Assembly: GCF_000737335.2 (NCBI RefSeq)
Contig: NZ_JMCC02000076.1
Span: 1 to 64,000 of the forward strand
Source: Enhygromyxa salina
Lineage (GTDB): Bacteria > Myxococcota_A > Polyangia > Nannocystales > Nannocystaceae
Direction: 5' to 3'
DNA length: 64,000 bases
Shown: positions 35,032 through 44,274 of the stretch, one piece after another
Layout of the letters: each line of letters opens with the position of its first letter
Position numbering within the stretch: the stretch's first letter is position 1
Translations under genes and position numbers: made by a program
Notes under the pieces: generated by a model
Told to the model about the DNA's origin: nothing
The model's database searches: none
The model's input: only the letters and a program-made list of their open reading frames with translations

Positions 35032-37725
35032 CTAATAGTCGATGTTCAGCTCGAACGCCGGGTCTACGACATTCGTCCAGCTCGGCAGCTCGCCGTTGTA
35101 CAGCAGCCCGTAGGCCGCGCGAACCTCCATCACCCGCCGCGCATAGCGGGACGACTCGGCAAACGGGATCTCCTCGAGGAATTCGTCGAGCTCGACGCCG
35201 TTTGGCGCTTGGCTCTTGGCCGCCAGCCACCGCGCGACATTGTTGGGCCCGCCGTTGTAGCTTGCATACGCAAACGCGGCCTGACCGTGGAACTTCTTCA
35301 GCAGCTCACTAATGTAGTAAGTTGCCAGCCGGCTATTATGCTCAATCGAGAACAAGATGTCGGGATCAAAGCGATCGCCAGCCTCGAGCTCACCTAGATC
35401 TTCAACGAGCTGCCGCCCGGTCCACGGCATGATCTGCAGGGCCCCGCGCGCGCCCACGTACGACACCACGTGGCGGCGAAACCGGGACTCGGTGTACATC
35501 AGCGCCCACAGGTGGTGCGGATCAATCTCGCGCTCCCACGCGTTTTGCTCGATTGGTTCCCGGTACGCCCGCAGGTGCCAGCGCGCGCAATAGGGGTGCT
35601 CGTAGCTGGCCAGCTTGCCGAACCGGTAGGGCTCTTGGATCGCCCAGGTCAGCCGCGTGAAGTCGTCGGCCAGTCGCGCGCGGTACTCTGGGTCGCGCAT
35701 GGCCTTGCGCGCGGTCTTGCCGGGGCTGGCGACGGGGTGGCGCCACTCGGGCGCCCACGCGAGCCCAGCGACCAGCGCCTCGGTCCGCGTTCCTGGCATG
35801 TCGGATCCCGAATACACGCTGTGGGCATTGATGAATTCGTCGGCGGCGACCCGCGCCTCGCGGCTGGCCTCTTCGATCCAGCCCGCCGCGAACAGCTGCT
35901 CGGCGCGGATCAGCGAGCTAAACGACTCGCCGTGCTCGGCCGCCATCGCCGTGAGCAGGGCTTGGGTGTCGGCGTGGCCGATCCAATGTTGGCCGGCGTC
36001 CTGCTCCCAGTCGAGCGGGCTGACCTGCGGCGGCGGGCCCGGATCCTCGCCCGCGTCAATGAGCCGCTGCCGGGCCATCAAGCCGTAGTAGAGCGGGTGG
36101 CCGCCGATCACCCCATTCGCGCTGAGCCGGTCGTAGCCAACCGCGACCAACCCCCGCAGGCGCGCGATCCCCTGGGCGCGAAGGTCTGGGTCTTCGCTGC
36201 GAAGCTCGAGCTTGCCCAAGAAGTACGTGATGGTTCGCTCTTGCCCGCCCGTTCGCCCGGTGTCGAGCATCTGCGTGAACGCCTGAATCGCGGTCGCGTC
36301 GTCGCCCAGGCGCATGGGCAGCCACGCGTGCAACCACCGGCGCTCGCTGCCGCGGCCCTTGAAGCGGGTCTCGTATTCCGTGAGCAGCTCGTTGGCCTTG
36401 GCATACTTGCCGGCGTTGACGGCGAGATCGATCGCGTTCCACAGCGCCGTGGAACCAAATGCACCCTTGTTGCCGTCGTACACGCCAACCCACAGCGCGA
36501 TCAGTTCGTCGTATCGGCCCGCGCGCTCGAGGCAGCGGGCGAGGTCATTGCGGGTGTCCATGGCGGGGACATCCGCGTAGAGCTCATTGAGCACGTCGGC
36601 GCAGAGGCTGTATTCGCGGGCTTTGTAGTAGGTCCAGCCCAGCGAGTGACCCGCCTCGCGGTGGCGGTGCTTGGGCTGGTCCGGGTCGTTCCAGACCGCC
36701 TCGAGCAGCTCCCGGGATCGCTCGATTCGCCGCAGCACCCGCGCGGCCTGGCCGGCGGCGAGCAGCTCTTCGGTGTTCAGCGGGGACGCGCTGATCTTGT
36801 CGTTGTTGGCGGCGAGGCGCTCGAGCTCGGTCCACGCGCGGGCGGCCTCGGGCTCGCCCGCCCGATCGATCGCCACCCGCCGCAGGGCCGCGGCCGACTC
36901 CTTGGTCAGACCCGCCCGCTGCTTGGCCAGCGCCCGCTGCAGCATCCACTCGCCGACGTCGGCATGGTTGGGAAAGCTGGTGATCAGCCGCTCGAGCGCC
37001 TTGTCGGCCTGCTTGGCCGCGAGCTTGGTCGCGCGCGGGGTGTCGCCTTGGATCGCGATCATCGCCTCGCCCTGGGCGACCCGCATCAACCCCTGAATGC
37101 GATCGGGCTTGAGCGCCTTGAGCTTGCCCAGCTCACTGACGGCCTTGCGCAGCTGGATATCGGCGGCCACCGGATCGAGCCCCCCCTGGGTCGCCCACGC
37201 GGTCCGGGCCCGGGCCAGCTCATGGCCAACGATGTCGCGCGGCAGCATGTCGGCAAATTTCTTGCTGGCCGCCAGCGGCTCGAGCGAGAGCACCGCCAGC
37301 TCCCACTGTTGGGTCTGCATGTACGCACGGCCGGCGATCGCCCCGGCGATGAACCACTCGCGGGACTCGGGCTCGAGCGCGGCCTCACCCGGAAGCGTGT
37401 CGAGCTTGTTGACGGCAGCGAGCTGATCCAGCGCGGCCTGGGCTTGCCCACGCGCGAGCAGCTGCGCGGCCCCATCGACCCCCGGCAGCAGCGGTTGCTC
37501 GGGCGCCGTCCAAGGCGGTGGGCGCTCGGGCTCCGACGGTGCCGTGGTCTGCTCGACGCTCGCAACCTCGAGCTCGGCATCAGCATCGGCATCGGCGTGG
37601 GCGTGGGCGTGGACCGGGACCACGTGCTTGGAGGTCACGCAGCCCTCGGCGCTCCCGAACACCAACCCAACGGTCAGCGCCGCCGTTGCAGCGGTGAGCG
37701 TGCCGTAGGTCCGACGAGTGTTCAT
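35032..37725 (-). CDS. Slt70-family lytic transglycosylase lipoprotein
   Basis: 897 residues from ATG 37725 (an ATG at 37737 is an alternative). The signal peptide with SAEGC lipobox is followed by an acidic linker (His/Ala/Asp repeats), a long helical superhelix of TPR-like repeats (~60-680) as in Slt70, and a C-terminal goose-type lysozyme/SLT domain. Catalytic Glu746 lies in MYTESRFRRHVVSYVGARG, followed by ALQIMPWTG and AFAYASYNGGPNNVARW. It cleaves the MurNAc-GlcNAc bond of peptidoglycan with formation of 1,6-anhydroMurNAc, probably outer-membrane anchored in the periplasm. Confidence 0.92.
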   Translation of the reverse strand: MNTRRTYGTLTAATAALTVGLVFGSAEGCVTSKHVVPVHAHAHADADADAELEVASVEQTTAPSEPERPPPWTAPEQPLLPGVDGAAQLLARGQAQAALDQLAAVNKLDTLPGEAALEPESREWFIAGAIAGRAYMQTQQWELAVLSLEPLAASKKFADMLPRDIVGHELARARTAWATQGGLDPVAADIQLRKAVSELGKLKALKPDRIQGLMRVAQGEAMIAIQGDTPRATKLAAKQADKALERLITSFPNHADVGEWMLQRALAKQRAGLTKESAAALRRVAIDRAGEPEAARAWTELERLAANNDKISASPLNTEELLAAGQAARVLRRIERSRELLEAVWNDPDQPKHRHREAGHSLGWTYYKAREYSLCADVLNELYADVPAMDTRNDLARCLERAGRYDELIALWVGVYDGNKGAFGSTALWNAIDLAVNAGKYAKANELLTEYETRFKGRGSERRWLHAWLPMRLGDDATAIQAFTQMLDTGRTGGQERTITYFLGKLELRSEDPDLRAQGIARLRGLVAVGYDRLSANGVIGGHPLYYGLMARQRLIDAGEDPGPPPQVSPLDWEQDAGQHWIGHADTQALLTAMAAEHGESFSSLIRAEQLFAAGWIEEASREARVAADEFINAHSVYSGSDMPGTRTEALVAGLAWAPEWRHPVASPGKTARKAMRDPEYRARLADDFTRLTWAIQEPYRFGKLASYEHPYCARWHLRAYREPIEQNAWEREIDPHHLWALMYTESRFRRHVVSYVGARGALQIMPWTGRQLVEDLGELEAGDRFDPDILFSIEHNSRLATYYISELLKKFHGQAAFAYASYNGGPNNVARWLAAKSQAPNGVELDEFLEEIPFAESSRYARRVMEVRAAYGLLYNGELPSWTNVVDPAFELNIDY

Positions 37726-37910
37726 GCGCGAGTCCAAGTGTGGGCCAATCGTAGCAACTCACTATGGCGTGGCCATTTAGCGGCCAAACTGTCACGTTGC
37801 CCGGCGAACGCAGGCGTGCGCGCGTTTGCACATGACTGGCACGCGATGCGCGGCCCCCAAGCGACGCGCCACGGTCTGGGTCCATTCGCGGGGCTCGAGC
37901 CGGGCCTGTT

Positions 37911-37987
37911 TTCAGCTCGGCGAGGGCTTCTCGCGCGCTGGCGGACGCCTCCGTGGACTGGTTCACCGTGGGCAGCGGACTCTCAGC
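37911..37987. repeat. Single diverged copy of repeat R1
   Basis: Shares ttcagctcgg-cgagggcttctcgc and gcggacgcct-cgt--actggttcacc-tgggcagcg with the 75-bp units at 5821-6030 (inverse orientation, as in cheR). Intergenic between the transglycosylase and the beta-oxidation genes. Confidence 0.75.
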
Positions 37988-38016
37988 CAAGATGCGCATA
38001 AGACGCCCCTGCCTGT

Positions 38017-38150
38017 CGAGGAGCGAAGCGACCAGACGCGCCAGCCGCTGCAGTTGGCAAAGCACCCGTACACGTCCGCCGAAGGCTCCCGAGCCCCCTT
38101 TCAGGGGAGCGAAGCGACCAGACGCGCCAGCCGCTGCAGTCGGCGAAGTC
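38017..38150. repeat. Two tandem copies of repeat R2
   Basis: The block gagcgaagcgaccagacgcg followed by ccagccgctgcag occurs at ~38021 and ~38107 (86 bp apart). The same core in inverse orientation is found at 1434-1710. Directly adjacent to an R1 copy, and just upstream of the beta-oxidation operon. Confidence 0.75.
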
Positions 38151-38202
38151 TACCGTCCATGTGGGGGTCATAAACCGCCGGGTCTTTGCTACTGTCCGCC
38201 GC

Positions 38203-40617
38203 GTGACGCTCAATCGACCTCCTCACCAGCTCGTGGCGACAGTGCTGGGTGCCGGGACGATGGGGGCAGGGATCGCTGCTCACCTGGCTAACGCCGGCAT
38301 CCGCACCTACCTGCTCGACATCGTACCAAGGGGGGTCGACACCGACGCCCCCAAGGCCGCCCGCAACAAGCTCGCTCTCGGGGCGCTCAAGGCTCTGCCC
38401 AAGGCCAAGCCGCCTGCGCTCATGCACAAGGACTTCGCGGCCCGGATCACCCCCGGGAACTTCGAAGACGATCTCGCCAAGGCCGTGAGCCAGAGCGACA
38501 TCGTGATCGAGGCGATCGTGGAGCGCCTCGACATCAAGCAGAGCGTGTTCAAGCAGGTCGCCGCCGCGGCCCAGGATCACACGATCTTGGCGACCAACAC
38601 CTCGGGTATCCCGATCGGTGACATCGCCGAGGCGCTGCCCGAAGCGGCCCGCGAGCGGCTGCTTGGCCTGCACTTCTTCAACCCGCCGCGGTGGATGCAC
38701 CTGCTCGAGGTGATCCCGTCCAAGTACACGGCGCAGCGCTACGTCGACGACGTCGCGCGGTTCTCGGATCGCGTGCTGGGCAAGGGGGTCGTGCTGTGCC
38801 GCGACACGCCCAACTTCATCGGCAACCGGATCGGCATCGGCGAGATGCTGCTGACCTTCGCGGCCACGGCCGAGGGCAAGTACACGATCGAAGAGGTCGA
38901 CGCCCTCAACAGCAAGCCGATCGGGCGGCCCAAGACCGGCAGCTACCGACTCGGCGACATGGTCGGGCTCGACGTCGCCGGCCACGTGATCCGCAACCTG
39001 CGTGACGCGCTCAGCGGGGATCCTGCGGCGGACAATTTTGATCCGCTCTACGACAAGATGCAGATCAGCCCCGCGCTGCAGACCCTGCTCGACAATAATT
39101 GGTTGGGCGACAAGTCGGGCCAGGGCTTCTACAAGAAGAGCAAGGACGCGCAGGGCAACCGCGCGATCCTGTCCTTCGATCTCGAGACCCGCGAGTACCG
39201 CCCGCGGATCGAGCCCGCGTTCCCGGAGCTGAAGGGCATCCGCGGCTCGGCCAGCGCGATGGTCAACAAGGCCATGCGCCTCGAGGGTCGGGCCGGCGAG
39301 TTCTACCGCAAGGTCTACCTGCCGCTGTTCAACTACTCGGCCACGCTGACGGGCAAGATCTGCGACACGCCCAAGCAGATCGACGACGCGATGAAGTGGG
39401 GCTACGGCTGGGGCATGGGGCCGTTCGAGCTGATGGACGCGGCGGGCCCGGCGTGGTGCGCCGCGCAGATGGCCGAGATGGGCATCGAGCCCGCGCCGGC
39501 GATCACCAAGCTGCTCGCGCAGGGCGAGGACGCGACCTGGTACAAGGGCCGGCCGGGCAACCAGCAGGTGTTTGACGGCGAGTCCTACGTCGACGTGCCC
39601 ACCCCGGCCGGAATGCTGATCCTCGCGGCCCACAAGCCCGAGGGTGAGATCCACAGCAACACCTCGGCGGCGCTGATCGACATCGGCGATGGGGTCGCGC
39701 TGCTGGAGTTCCGCAGCAAGGCCAACGTGCTCGACGAGGGCGTGGTCAAGCTGATGGCCGAGGCGCCCGAGCTGCTGCGCGAGCGGGGGTTTGTCGGTCT
39801 GGTGATCGGCTCGCAAGACGACCACTTCTGCCGCGGGGCCAACCTGCTGCAGATCGGCATGGCCGCGATGCAAAAGAAGTGGGACGAGCTGGATCTGGCC
39901 GTCAACACCTTGCAGCAGACCCTGATGAACCTGCGCCACGGGGCGCTGCCGGTCGTGGTCGCGCCCTATGGGCAGACGCTCGGGGGCGGCTGCGAGGTCT
40001 CGATGCACGCGGACCACATCCAGGCTGGGGCCGACCTGTTCATGGGTCTGGTCGAGATCGCGGTTGGCGTGCTGCCGGCTGGCGGCGGCATGAAAGAGAT
40101 CGCGCGGCGGGCTTCGGCTCACGCGGATCAGCTCAAGGCCGGCGAGGTGTTCGACTGGGTCCGCCGCGGGTTCGAAGCCGCGGCGACCGGCAACGTCTCG
40201 ATGTCCGCGTTCGAGGCCCGCGCAACCGGCTGGCTGCGCCCAAGCGACGGGATCACCTTCCACAAGAACCGCGTCGTCGCCGACGCCAAGCAGGCCGCGC
40301 TGTCGCTGGCAGCCAGCAACTACGTGCCGCCGGATCGCAACGAGCCGATCCACGTCATGGGCGCGCCCGGTGGCGCCAACTTGGTCCTGGGCATCCACGA
40401 GTTTGGCTGGGGCGGCTTCGCTTCGGAGCACGACCAGCTGATCGGCACCAAGATGATCCACGTGCTGTCGGGCGGCATGAAGCCGACCGCAGGGACCGTC
40501 ACCGCCCAGCAGCTGCTGGACCTCGAGCGCGAGGCGTTCTTGTCGCTGTGCGGCACCCAAAAGACCCTCGAGCGGATTCAACACATGCTCGACAAGCGCA
40601 AGCCGCTGCGAAACTGA
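38203..40617 (+). CDS. Bifunctional 3-hydroxyacyl-CoA dehydrogenase / enoyl-CoA hydratase (FadN/FadJ type)
   Basis: About 804 residues. N-terminal NAD-binding domain with VATVLGAGTMGAGIAAHLAN, then the 3HCDH signature GLHFFNPPRWMHLLEVIP with catalytic His, the VVLCRDTPNFIGNRI switch, and a C-terminal 3HCDH half-domain. The last ~280 residues are a crotonase (enoyl-CoA hydratase) domain: VGLVIGSQDDHFCRGANLL, APYGQTLGGGCEVSMHADH. The order (dehydrogenase first, hydratase last) is that of B. subtilis FadN rather than E. coli FadB. It performs hydration of enoyl-CoA and oxidation of 3-hydroxyacyl-CoA. GTG 38203 is preferred to GTG 38161. Operon with the thiolase 31 bp downstream. Confidence 0.93.
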   Translation: MTLNRPPHQLVATVLGAGTMGAGIAAHLANAGIRTYLLDIVPRGVDTDAPKAARNKLALGALKALPKAKPPALMHKDFAARITPGNFEDDLAKAVSQSDIVIEAIVERLDIKQSVFKQVAAAAQDHTILATNTSGIPIGDIAEALPEAARERLLGLHFFNPPRWMHLLEVIPSKYTAQRYVDDVARFSDRVLGKGVVLCRDTPNFIGNRIGIGEMLLTFAATAEGKYTIEEVDALNSKPIGRPKTGSYRLGDMVGLDVAGHVIRNLRDALSGDPAADNFDPLYDKMQISPALQTLLDNNWLGDKSGQGFYKKSKDAQGNRAILSFDLETREYRPRIEPAFPELKGIRGSASAMVNKAMRLEGRAGEFYRKVYLPLFNYSATLTGKICDTPKQIDDAMKWGYGWGMGPFELMDAAGPAWCAAQMAEMGIEPAPAITKLLAQGEDATWYKGRPGNQQVFDGESYVDVPTPAGMLILAAHKPEGEIHSNTSAALIDIGDGVALLEFRSKANVLDEGVVKLMAEAPELLRERGFVGLVIGSQDDHFCRGANLLQIGMAAMQKKWDELDLAVNTLQQTLMNLRHGALPVVVAPYGQTLGGGCEVSMHADHIQAGADLFMGLVEIAVGVLPAGGGMKEIARRASAHADQLKAGEVFDWVRRGFEAAATGNVSMSAFEARATGWLRPSDGITFHKNRVVADAKQAALSLAASNYVPPDRNEPIHVMGAPGGANLVLGIHEFGWGGFASEHDQLIGTKMIHVLSGGMKPTAGTVTAQQLLDLEREAFLSLCGTQKTLERIQHMLDKRKPLRN

Positions 40618-40648
40618 GCGCGGGACTGACCTGAAAGGAACCAAGCAA

Positions 40649-41803
40649 ATGGCACAAATCCGAGAAGCAGTCATCGTCGCCAGCAAGCGCTCCGCGGTCG
40701 GCAAGTCCGGGCGCGGGAGCCTGCGCAACACTCGGCCCGACGACATGGGCTCCGAGGTCCTGCGCGCCACCATGGCCACCGTCAACGGGCTCGAGCCCAG
40801 CATGATCGAGGACATCGCGATTGGCTGTGCGATGCCCGAGGCCGAGCAGGGCCTCAACGTTGGGCGCATGATCGGGATCGGGGCTGGGTGCCCCGATCAG
40901 ACCGCCGCGCTCACCGTCAACCGGTTCTGTAGCTCTGGGCTGCAGACCATCGCCATGATCGCCGAGCGGATCATGGTTGGCGCGCTCGACGTGGGCGTGG
41001 GTGGCGGCATCGAGTCGATGTCGATGGTCCCGATGGGCGGCAACAAGCCGCGCGTGAGCCCCAAGATGGTCGCCGAGCGACCCGAGGTCTACGTCTCGAT
41101 GGGGGTCACCGCAGAGAACGTCGCGCGCAAGTTTGGCATCAGCCGCGCCGACCAAGACGCGTTCGCGCTGCAGAGCCACCAGCGGGCGATCGCGGCGATC
41201 ACCGAGGGTCGCTTCAAAGAAGAGATCATCCCGGTGACCACGATCGAGGGCGGGACCTTCGACACCGACGAAGGCCCGCGCGCCGACACCAGCGTGGCCG
41301 CGCTCGGGGGCTTGCGCCCGGTGTTTCACGTCAAGGGCACGGTCACCGCCGGCAACTCGTCGCAGACCAGCGACGGGGCCGCGATGACCGTTGTGATGTC
41401 GGCCGACAAGGCCAAGCAGATCGGCGCGACACCGCTGGCGCGCTTCGTTGGGTTTGCCGTCGCCGGGGTCGCCCCCGAGCTGATGGGCATCGGTCCCGTC
41501 GAGGCGATCCCCCGGGTGTTGAAGCAGTGCGGGTTGAGCAAGGACGACATCGATCTGTTCGAGCTCAACGAGGCGTTCGCGGCCCAGTCGCTGGCCGTGC
41601 TGCGCGAGCTGGACCTGGATCCGGCCAAGGTCAACGTCAACGGCGGGGCGATCGCGCTGGGGCATCCGCTTGGGTGCACGGGGGCCAAGCTCACGTCAAC
41701 GCTGCTCGCGGAGCTGCGCCGTCGCAAGGGTCGCTACGGCATGGTCACGATGTGCATCGGCGGCGGCATGGGTGCGGCGGGGATCTTCGAGGCGCTGTAC
41801 TGA
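40649..41803 (+). CDS. fadA: Acetyl-CoA acyltransferase (3-ketoacyl-CoA thiolase)
   Basis: 384 residues. ATG 40649 has an AGGAA site ~9 bp upstream. Thiolase landmarks: nucleophile Cys94 in VNRFCSSGLQTIAM, the NGGAIALGHPLGCTGA motif (His and general region) and a final MVTMCIGGGMGAAGI with the second catalytic Cys. It performs the last step of fatty-acid beta-oxidation, releasing acetyl-CoA, and follows the dehydrogenase/hydratase gene in one operon. fadA is used as the generic name. Confidence 0.94.
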   Translation: MAQIREAVIVASKRSAVGKSGRGSLRNTRPDDMGSEVLRATMATVNGLEPSMIEDIAIGCAMPEAEQGLNVGRMIGIGAGCPDQTAALTVNRFCSSGLQTIAMIAERIMVGALDVGVGGGIESMSMVPMGGNKPRVSPKMVAERPEVYVSMGVTAENVARKFGISRADQDAFALQSHQRAIAAITEGRFKEEIIPVTTIEGGTFDTDEGPRADTSVAALGGLRPVFHVKGTVTAGNSSQTSDGAAMTVVMSADKAKQIGATPLARFVGFAVAGVAPELMGIGPVEAIPRVLKQCGLSKDDIDLFELNEAFAAQSLAVLRELDLDPAKVNVNGGAIALGHPLGCTGAKLTSTLLAELRRRKGRYGMVTMCIGGGMGAAGIFEALY

Positions 41804-41848
41804 TCTCGCGCCGTCGCGCGTGAGCTCAAAGCACTCACTCGAACCATG

Positions 41849-41876
41849 GGGCCGGCCTGCGCGAGCGGGTCGGCCC
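41849..41876 (+). terminator. Candidate rho-independent terminator after the thiolase gene
   Basis: Inverted repeat GGGCCG ... CGGCCC with a 2-bp inner extension across a mismatch and a ~10-nt loop, followed by tgtttg. It lies 46 bp after the thiolase stop and 44 bp before the next start. The T-run is weak. Confidence 0.45.
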
Positions 41877-41919
41877 TGTTTGCGTGCTCGGCTCGACTCG
41901 CGTTTGCTATGGTGGCGGC

Positions 41920-43116
41920 GTGCGTTGGTCGCTCGTGGCCCTGATCTCGATCGCGGGGTGTCACTCGGAGGCCGGCGAGCGGGCGGTCGTGCGCGACCCG
42001 CCAGAGGTGGCGCCATCGGTCATCGCGGCCACGTCCGACGCGCCGCCGGGTCCCGAGGCGGCCCCCCACGCAGACCGCAAGCGCGCGTGCATCAGCGAGG
42101 CGCTGGTCGGGGCGGACCCGCGGTTGCATGGGTTGATCCGAGCTGTGTGCGCCGAGTGGGTCGAGCGCGAGCTGCCCGGGCTCGCGCTGGCCGTCGCCGA
42201 GCCCGGCGCCGCGGCGTTCGAGCTGCAGCTTGGCGTGCGCTGCCTCGGCGAGGCGACGCCGGTTGGCGCTGCCACGCAGTTCCGGTTTGGCTCGATCTCG
42301 AAGCCGGTGACGGCCGCGCTGGCGCTGGGTCTCGTCGCTGATCGCCGGCTGTCGCTGACGGGCCGCGCGGGCGCGTTAGTGGCTGGCTACGACACCCCCA
42401 GCGGCGTGCCGGATCCCACGCTGGGCGCGCTGCTGTCACACCGGAGCGGGCTTGGAGAGATCGCGCCCGCGCAGCTGGTGGAGCTCGACGGCGCGTGGTT
42501 GCCAGCGCTGGCTCGCAGCGCCGCGGCCGGGGCACCTGGGGAGTATCACTACAGCAACGCAGGGTACGCCGTGATCGGAGCGATGCTGAGCGCGGCGACG
42601 AGCCAGGACTACCCGACGCTGGTTGGCGAGCGCGTGGCCGCGCCGCTCGGGCTGGGCAGCTTCACCGTTGACGCGAAGCTGGCCAGCGCGGCGGCGTGTG
42701 GTCACCTCGACGGCGCGCAGGGCCGCGCTCCCATCCGCGTCGCGGACGATCTCGAGTTCATGCCGGGCGATCCCAGCTGGATGAACCCGGGTGGCGGCGT
42801 GCTGGGTTCGGCGATCGATCTTGCTTGGTTCGCGCTCGCGCTTGGGAGCGAGCGGCTACCCGGAACAGCGGCGATGCTCGAGCCCGGTGAGCCGCTCCCG
42901 CAGGCGCGGCGCCCGGACGAACGCTACGGCTACGGCCTGCGCTCGTGGTCCCTTGCGGACCGGACCACGGCATACGGCCACAGCGGCAACAACGGCGCGT
43001 TCGCGGCGGAGTTGATGTTCGTGCCGGGGCGACGCGCGATCGTGCTGCTGACGAACTGCGGGGCGGAGCTGCCGGCCAGCGTCGCCGCGGCAGATCAGCT
43101 GCTGACGGTGCCCTAG
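41920..43116 (+). CDS. Beta-lactamase-fold serine hydrolase lipoprotein
   Basis: 398 residues from GTG 41920. Signal peptide VRWSLVALISIAGC with lipobox Cys14. Penicillin-binding/class-C beta-lactamase motifs: Ser125-x-x-Lys128 in FGSISKPVTAALALGLVAD, Tyr-x-Asn in EYHYSNAGYAVIG, and a GHSGNNGA segment replacing the KTG motif as in serine hydrolases of the beta-lactamase (Pfam Beta-lactamase) group. It may act as a D-alanyl-D-alanine peptidase, esterase or amidase; the substrate is unknown. Single gene. Confidence 0.87.
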   Translation: MRWSLVALISIAGCHSEAGERAVVRDPPEVAPSVIAATSDAPPGPEAAPHADRKRACISEALVGADPRLHGLIRAVCAEWVERELPGLALAVAEPGAAAFELQLGVRCLGEATPVGAATQFRFGSISKPVTAALALGLVADRRLSLTGRAGALVAGYDTPSGVPDPTLGALLSHRSGLGEIAPAQLVELDGAWLPALARSAAAGAPGEYHYSNAGYAVIGAMLSAATSQDYPTLVGERVAAPLGLGSFTVDAKLASAAACGHLDGAQGRAPIRVADDLEFMPGDPSWMNPGGGVLGSAIDLAWFALALGSERLPGTAAMLEPGEPLPQARRPDERYGYGLRSWSLADRTTAYGHSGNNGAFAAELMFVPGRRAIVLLTNCGAELPASVAAADQLLTVP

Positions 43117-43134
43117 AGCGCCGATCAGTTTGGA

Positions 43135-43258
43135 GTCGCGTCGTCAGGTGCGTCTGGGGCCGTTCCTGCCTAGGAGGGAGGCCGAAGCTGTATCCGGCAT
43201 ACTGCGAGCGCCGACCGACAACGGCAGGAGCGGCCCCAGATGTGCCTGGCGTCGTGAA
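43135..43258. repeat. Large imperfect palindrome between convergent genes
   Basis: Left arm 43153-43170 (TCTGGGGCCGTTCCTGCC) and right arm 43223-43240 (GGCAGGAGCGGCCCCAGA) pair over 18 positions with one mismatch. Weaker complementarity extends outward to ~43135 and ~43258. The ~52-nt loop is itself GC-rich. It may act as a bidirectional transcription stop, a MITE-like element or a structured RNA. The rest of 43117-43349 shows no gene. Confidence 0.6.
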
Positions 43259-43349
43259 TTCAAACTGATTGGTGCTCTAGACTCAATCAGCGAAGACGGC
43301 CTCGAGCGTGTCGGCGCTGCGCTCTCCGAATGTTGGCCACCCTCATGCC

Positions 43350-44039
43350 TCATGTCCCGCGGGCGAACCCGGGGAACACGGTGCCCCGATCCTCGGAACC
43401 GACCACCAATCGAATCGCGCAATTATGTGGATTGGGCTCGTCCTCAAACCACTCGGGCGAGCGATGCAGCCACATCATCAAGAACGCCCGCAGCGTGACA
43501 CCGTGACAAACCACGATCAGGTGCTCGATCCCATGCCGCTCGGCGTCACGGTGGAAGGTCCCAAACGCCTGATGCACGCGGGTCGCAACGTCAAACCGGC
43601 TCTCGCCCAAGGGCATCCGCGCCCAGAACCGGCCCTCGAACGCCTCTTGCTTGGCGTAGTGAGCGTGCTCGGCCGGAAACAGCTCAGCGAGCTCCTCGTC
43701 GGGGACACCGTCGAACAACCCAAACTGTTGCTCGCACAAGAGCATGTGCTCGCGGCGATCCGTCACCCAGCCGCCGGCTTCGGCGACGCCGGTCTCGATC
43801 CCGTCTGCGGTCTCGCGGGTCCTTCGGTAGGGGCTGACCCACAGGCGAACGTGCGGCTGCGCCCCCTCATAGGAGCCGTCGCGCAGCTGGGCCAGCGCCT
43901 CGCCCAAGAACCGACCCGCGGCCACGGCCTGCTCGTGGCCGCGGCTCGACAGCGGGATCGCGTGGTCCGCCATCTCACGGTGCACGTCCCTGTCAACGTT
44001 CCCGCGAGACTCCCCGTGCCGCACCAGGTAGATCCGCAT
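43350..44039 (-). CDS. Histidine phosphatase (phosphoglycerate mutase-like) family protein
   Basis: 229 residues from ATG 44039 (a TTG two codons upstream is possible). The phosphohistidine motif MRIYLVRHGESRGN places His8 as the phospho-acceptor; LWVSPYRRTRETADGI supplies the phosphate-pocket Arg, and IEHLIVVCHGVTLRAFLM the second catalytic His. A central insert (~100-150) is longer than in minimal family members. The family covers mutases, phosphatases and signalling phosphatases; the substrate cannot be read from the sequence. Confidence 0.9.
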   Translation of the reverse strand: MRIYLVRHGESRGNVDRDVHREMADHAIPLSSRGHEQAVAAGRFLGEALAQLRDGSYEGAQPHVRLWVSPYRRTRETADGIETGVAEAGGWVTDRREHMLLCEQQFGLFDGVPDEELAELFPAEHAHYAKQEAFEGRFWARMPLGESRFDVATRVHQAFGTFHRDAERHGIEHLIVVCHGVTLRAFLMMWLHRSPEWFEDEPNPHNCAIRLVVGSEDRGTVFPGFARGT

Positions 44040-44181
44040 GGCCAAATCCTACCCCAGGAGCCCGTGGCGCAACGCATCACGCCGCCTCGCTTGGTCTTTC
44101 CGCCGAGCTCTTCGTCGCCGAAACTTCCAGTAGGAGCCCGCGGGTCGCGGTCACGCTCCTGAGTCGCGTACCATCGGATCC

Positions 44182-44259
44182 GTGCACCGACGTCGGCGAA
44201 TCCTGCTCTTGATCGCGTTCGCGGTGATCGTGCTGCTGGCGATGTGCGCCGAGCTCTGA
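44182..44259 (+). CDS. Possible 25-residue membrane peptide
   Basis: GTG 44182 opens a short frame MHRRRRILLLIAFAV-IVLLAMCAEL: four arginines and one hydrophobic helix, stop at 44259. This has the shape of a single-pass microprotein in front of a gene with a C-terminal TM segment. No ribosome-binding site is evident, so translation is uncertain. Confidence 0.25.
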   Translation: MHRRRRILLLIAFAVIVLLAMCAEL

Positions 44260-44274
44260 TGCGCTGCGCTTGCC

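Noticed and set aside
37847..37861. Sigma-54-like GG-N10-GC motif (tggcacgcgatgcgc)
   Set aside because: Geometry fits, but the element is ~350 bp from the next start, within repeat-rich DNA, and such matches are frequent at this GC content.
35470..38001. 843-codon plus-strand frame across the transglycosylase gene
   Set aside because: The minus frame carries the full Slt70 architecture; the plus frame is its shadow.
38101..40869. 922-codon minus-strand frame across the beta-oxidation gene
   Set aside because: Shadow of the dehydrogenase/hydratase coding strand; no recognisable domain.
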